DNA of 15,560 nt, from positions 1-15,560 of the forward strand of contig CAYNIT010000090.1 of NCBI GenBank assembly GCA_964397205.1, written 5' to 3'. The DNA is from Phaeodactylibacter sp964397205 (lineage in GTDB: Bacteria > Bacteroidota > Bacteroidia > Chitinophagales > Saprospiraceae). How positions within the stretch are numbered: the stretch's first letter is position 1; every line of letters starts with the position of its first letter. A model generated the notes under the pieces. It was not told the DNA's origin. It saw only the letters and a list, made by a program, of their open reading frames with translations, and ran no database searches. A program made the position numbers and the translations under genes. Of the stretch, positions 12,920 through 15,560 are shown piece by piece.

Positions 12920-14548
12920 ATGCAACGCTTCGCTATTCAACTCCTGCTGCTGTTGGCGGTAATGCCCTTGGCTGCACAGCAAGACCGGGATGATATTGAC
13001 ATCTACGAGCTGGACTCCATCCGGGAGGTCCGCATCTACTTCGAACAAGAAAACTGGGCCGATATACTCGATTCGCTCAAACAGCGTGGCTACGATCAGC
13101 GGCTACTGGGGGATGTCGTCTTCGCGGGAGAGCGCTACGAGGGAGCAGGTATCCGTTATAAGGGCAACAGTTCTTACCACAACGTGCGCAAAAACGACCA
13201 TGCCAAATTGCCATTCAACATCGATGTCAACGAAACTGAGAAAGAACACAAACTGCCAGGCGGTTTTGACAAGCTGAAGCTCAGCAACGTCTTCCGCGAT
13301 CCGTCCTTCCTGCGAGAAGTGCTCTCTTACGATGTCGCCAACCGCTATATGGCTTCTCCCCGCGCCAATTTTGTCCTGCTCTACATCAACGATGAACTCT
13401 TGGGCCTTTACAACAATACAGAGTCCGTGGACGACGAGCTGTTCGAGCGCCACTTCGATGAGGACGACGGCATCCTGTTCAAATGCGACCCAGTCCGGGG
13501 CCATAAGCTGCCCCCCGCCTGCAAAAAGGGCGACAAGTCCTCCTTGCAGTACTTGGGCAGGGATTCCGCCTGTTATATGGCCAACTACGAGATCAAAACC
13601 GACTACGGCTGGAAGGAGCTGGTGGAATTGACCAAAATCCTCAATCAAAAGCCTGAGAAAATCGAGTCTGTACTCGCAGTGGACGAAGCGCTGTGGATGC
13701 TGGCCTTCAACAACGTGCTGGTCAACTTGGACAGCTACCTCGGCCGTTTTTGCCACAATTACTACCTGTACCGGGACGAAGCCGGGATTTTCCACCCCAT
13801 CGTCTGGGACATGAACCTCTCCTTCGGCGGGTTCCGCTTCGCTGGGCTGGGCAAGCCACTGGATCTGGAGGCCATGCAGACCCTCAGCCCCTTTGTCCAC
13901 TTCAAGCAGAACAACCAAAAGCGCCCTCTGATCACGCAGCTGCTGAGCCAACCGCTCTACCGCAAAATATACGCCGCCCACGTCCGCACCATCGTCGACG
14001 ACTACTTCGTAGACAGCACCTACCTGCGCAAAGCCATGCGGATTCAGGACATGCTGGTGCCCCACATCAAAGCGGACACCAATAAGCTCTATGACTTCGA
14101 GGGCTTCAAGCAAAACCTGCACGAGACTACCAAAGCCAATAAGGTGGAGATTGTCGGTATTTCCGAGCTGATGGAGGCGCGTGTAGCCTACCTTAAAAAA
14201 CACCCGGTAATCGGCCACGCCCAGCCTTCTATCGACAGCCTGCAGCACCTCTACACCGGCGATCAGTACATCTTCACTGCTCATATAGAGGGGGCCAACA
14301 AAGCCTGGCTCTTCTACCGCTACGGAGACGAGGGCCCTTTCCACAAGATGCGCATGACAGACGATGGCGGCAAGGGGGATGAAATGCCGGAAGACGGCCT
14401 CTACGGCGCCGTGCTGGAAAAGCAGGAAGGCGAAGACGAGATACAGTACTACTTGTCAGCGGTAAACGACAAAATCGCCGCCCTGCTGCCCGAGCGCGCT
14501 TCCTTTGAATACTATTCCACCAAAAACGATATAGAGACTGCCGACTAA
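12920..14548 (+). CDS. Secreted CotH-like kinase with Ig-like C-terminal domain (copy 2)
   Basis: This 542-aa paralog of the preceding gene has a signal peptide (MQRFAIQLLLLLAVMPLAA, then QQD). It keeps the fuller CotH motif set: AGIRYKGNSSY (about 77-86), KLPFNIDVN (K96), FRDPSFLREVLSYDVANRY, GLYNNTESVDD (E168), WMLAFNNVLVNL, and YYLYRD followed by IVWDMNLSFGG (D297). Members transfer phosphate from ATP to protein serines, and export suggests extracytoplasmic or envelope targets. Three cysteines (C189, C201, C218) align with copy 1. Residues about 445-535 form a beta domain with RMTDDGGKGDEMPEDGLYGAVLE, like Ig-like modules in other secreted CotH proteins. Its TAA directly abuts the ATG of the hydrolase gene. 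The target is unknown. Confidence 0.92.
   Translation: MQRFAIQLLLLLAVMPLAAQQDRDDIDIYELDSIREVRIYFEQENWADILDSLKQRGYDQRLLGDVVFAGERYEGAGIRYKGNSSYHNVRKNDHAKLPFNIDVNETEKEHKLPGGFDKLKLSNVFRDPSFLREVLSYDVANRYMASPRANFVLLYINDELLGLYNNTESVDDELFERHFDEDDGILFKCDPVRGHKLPPACKKGDKSSLQYLGRDSACYMANYEIKTDYGWKELVELTKILNQKPEKIESVLAVDEALWMLAFNNVLVNLDSYLGRFCHNYYLYRDEAGIFHPIVWDMNLSFGGFRFAGLGKPLDLEAMQTLSPFVHFKQNNQKRPLITQLLSQPLYRKIYAAHVRTIVDDYFVDSTYLRKAMRIQDMLVPHIKADTNKLYDFEGFKQNLHETTKANKVEIVGISELMEARVAYLKKHPVIGHAQPSIDSLQHLYTGDQYIFTAHIEGANKAWLFYRYGDEGPFHKMRMTDDGGKGDEMPEDGLYGAVLEKQEGEDEIQYYLSAVNDKIAALLPERASFEYYSTKNDIETAD
13691..13726 (+). repeat. 36-nt identical segment shared by the CotH paralogs, copy 2
   Basis: Identical to 11951-11986 and in the same codon frame, 1,740 nt downstream. 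It encodes the same LWMLAFNNVLVN helix. Confidence 0.8.
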
Positions 14549-15511
14549 ATGCCTTTGCTAGATCAATCTTCCTACCCGAGGCCGCCCCGCTACCAGTTCA
14601 ACGGCCATTTGCAGACCATCCTGCCTGCCCTGCTGCGGCGGGTGGATGTCAAGTACGAGCGCGAGCGCTTGCCGCTGTCCGACGGCGACTGGCTGCATCT
14701 CGATTGGCTGGACCGGGGCAGCCGCCAACTCGTTATCCTTTCTCACGGCCTGGAAGGCAACAGCAGCCGCCCCTACGTCAAAGGGATGGCACAGTTCTTT
14801 GCAGAGCGGGGATGGGATGTGCTCGCCTGGAATTGCCGTACCTGTACCGGAGAAATGAACGATCAGCTTCGCCTCTACAACCACGGTGACATAGACGATA
14901 TCGGCGAGGTCATTCAGCACGCCTTGCGCACCAAAGACTACGAAGCGGTCAGCCTGATTGGTTTCAGCATGGGCGGCAGCATTCTGATGAAGTACCTGGG
15001 GGCTCACGGCAAAGAAGTGCCGGCTCCTATCCGCAGCGGTATCGCCTTTTCCGCCCCCTGCGACCTGAAGGCCAGCGTGCAGGCGCTGGAGCTGCCCGGC
15101 AACGGCTTCTACAAGCGGCGCTTCCTCAAGAGCCTGCGCCCCAAAATAGAAGCCAAAGCGGCGCGTTTCCCGGAGGTGGTGGACCTGAGCAAATTCAGCC
15201 GCATCAAAGAGTGGCGGGACTTCGACGATTTCTACTCCGCGCCGATCAACGGCTACCGGAATGCGGAAGACTTTTACCATCAGGCTTCCGCCAAAAATTT
15301 CATGGCGGGTACCGACCGCCCCATTCTGCTCGTCAATGCCCAGAACGATCCCATTTTGCTGCCCGCTTGCTCCCCGGTGAAGTTATGCGCCTCTCATCCT
15401 TTGCTCCACTTGGAAATGCCCCGCCTCGGCGGCCATGTCGGGTTTGACCTGCCGCGCAAGCCCTTCGCCTGGTCGGAGCGGCGCGCCTACGAATTTGCCA
15501 TGGCTCACTAA
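14549..15511 (+). CDS. Alpha/beta hydrolase, YheT family
   Basis: This 320-aa cytoplasmic protein has the YheT/ABHD1-3 opening NGHLQTILPALLRR (about 18-31), the oxyanion strand ILSHGLEGNSSRPY (about 64-77), and the conserved segment DVLAWNCRTCTGE. The nucleophile elbow GFSMGGS holds S140; acid D267 is in LLVNAQNDPILLP, and H296 is in RLGGHVGFD, completing the triad. Length is normal for the family. The ATG follows the CotH copy 2 stop with no base between (TAAATG), implying translational coupling. Members act as esterases, probably on lipid or acyl esters; the natural substrate is unsettled. Family and triad are well supported; a link to CotH is inferred only from coupling. Confidence 0.94.
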   Translation: MPLLDQSSYPRPPRYQFNGHLQTILPALLRRVDVKYERERLPLSDGDWLHLDWLDRGSRQLVILSHGLEGNSSRPYVKGMAQFFAERGWDVLAWNCRTCTGEMNDQLRLYNHGDIDDIGEVIQHALRTKDYEAVSLIGFSMGGSILMKYLGAHGKEVPAPIRSGIAFSAPCDLKASVQALELPGNGFYKRRFLKSLRPKIEAKAARFPEVVDLSKFSRIKEWRDFDDFYSAPINGYRNAEDFYHQASAKNFMAGTDRPILLVNAQNDPILLPACSPVKLCASHPLLHLEMPRLGGHVGFDLPRKPFAWSERRAYEFAMAH

Positions 15512-15521
15512 GGGGTCGCGC

Positions 15522-15554
15522 AATAACAAGTTACCTAGAATAGGCGAAGTTATT
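15522..15554. repeat. Inverted repeat after the hydrolase gene
   Basis: AATAAC (15522-15527) and GTTATT (15549-15554) can pair around a 21-nt loop, with weaker extension of flanking GC and TG bases. It may be a weak terminator of the hydrolase gene or part of the next gene's promoter. The window ends 6 nt later. Confidence 0.3.
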
Positions 15555-15560
15555 TTGTGC

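Noticed and set aside
13103..14344. Minus-strand open frame (413 codons) opposite CotH copy 2
   Set aside because: Shadow of the conserved CotH reading frame, with no recognisable motif.
1..15560. tRNA, rRNA, CRISPR array, insertion sequence or phage genes
   Set aside because: No spaced direct-repeat array, transposase or integrase motif, or cloverleaf-like sequence was recognised in the intergenic stretches.

Overview
The window reads as chromosomal DNA from a Bacteroidota bacterium, probably of the Saprospirales/Lewinella type. This placement is inferred from the gene families: DUF3810, a split M16 peptidase pair carrying a LolA-like tail, secreted CotH-type kinases, and a YhhQ-type transporter with a long N-terminus. 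Genes also lack clear Shine-Dalgarno sites, and one promoter candidate has the Bacteroidota form (TTTG, about 20 nt, TA..TTTG). No rRNA, tRNA, insertion sequence, phage gene or CRISPR array was seen. Coding density is high, with fifteen genes and no gap over about 265 bases.

Left part (1-5424). folP (dihydropteroate synthase) is followed 4 nt later by an uncharacterised membrane protein that starts at TTG. That protein appears to combine a soluble N-terminal part, a two-helix membrane hairpin, a cytosolic alpha/beta part, a third helix and a SPOR-like periplasmic end. Converging on it are a DUF58 protein and, upstream of that on the minus strand, thioredoxin (trxA). A hairpin lies between those two, and a TTTGCA/TGCAAA palindrome sits in front of trxA. 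A DUF3810 membrane protein with a HELGH zinc motif runs divergently. Its stop codon abuts the stop of a convergent SUI1/YciH-type translation factor.

Middle part (5425-10224). A queuosine-precursor transporter (YhhQ family) is divergent from the SUI1 gene. Next come two periplasmic M16 peptidase subunits. The first keeps the zinc site but lacks the R/Y substrate pair. The second has lost the zinc site, keeps R/Y, and ends in a LolA-like domain. Together they look like one heterodimeric M16B protease. A 14-bp stem-loop closes this unit.

Right part (10225-15560). All genes are on the plus strand: a single-domain asparaginase (164 aa) with a small two-helix membrane protein 3 nt behind it, two tandem paralogous secreted CotH-like kinases each with a C-terminal Ig-like domain, and a YheT-family alpha/beta hydrolase whose ATG directly follows the stop of the second kinase gene. 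The paired CotH kinases are the most unusual feature here: the first has lost the KGNSS-type motif that the second keeps, and a strong inverted repeat separates them. The uncharacterised membrane protein behind folP is the other main candidate for something new.
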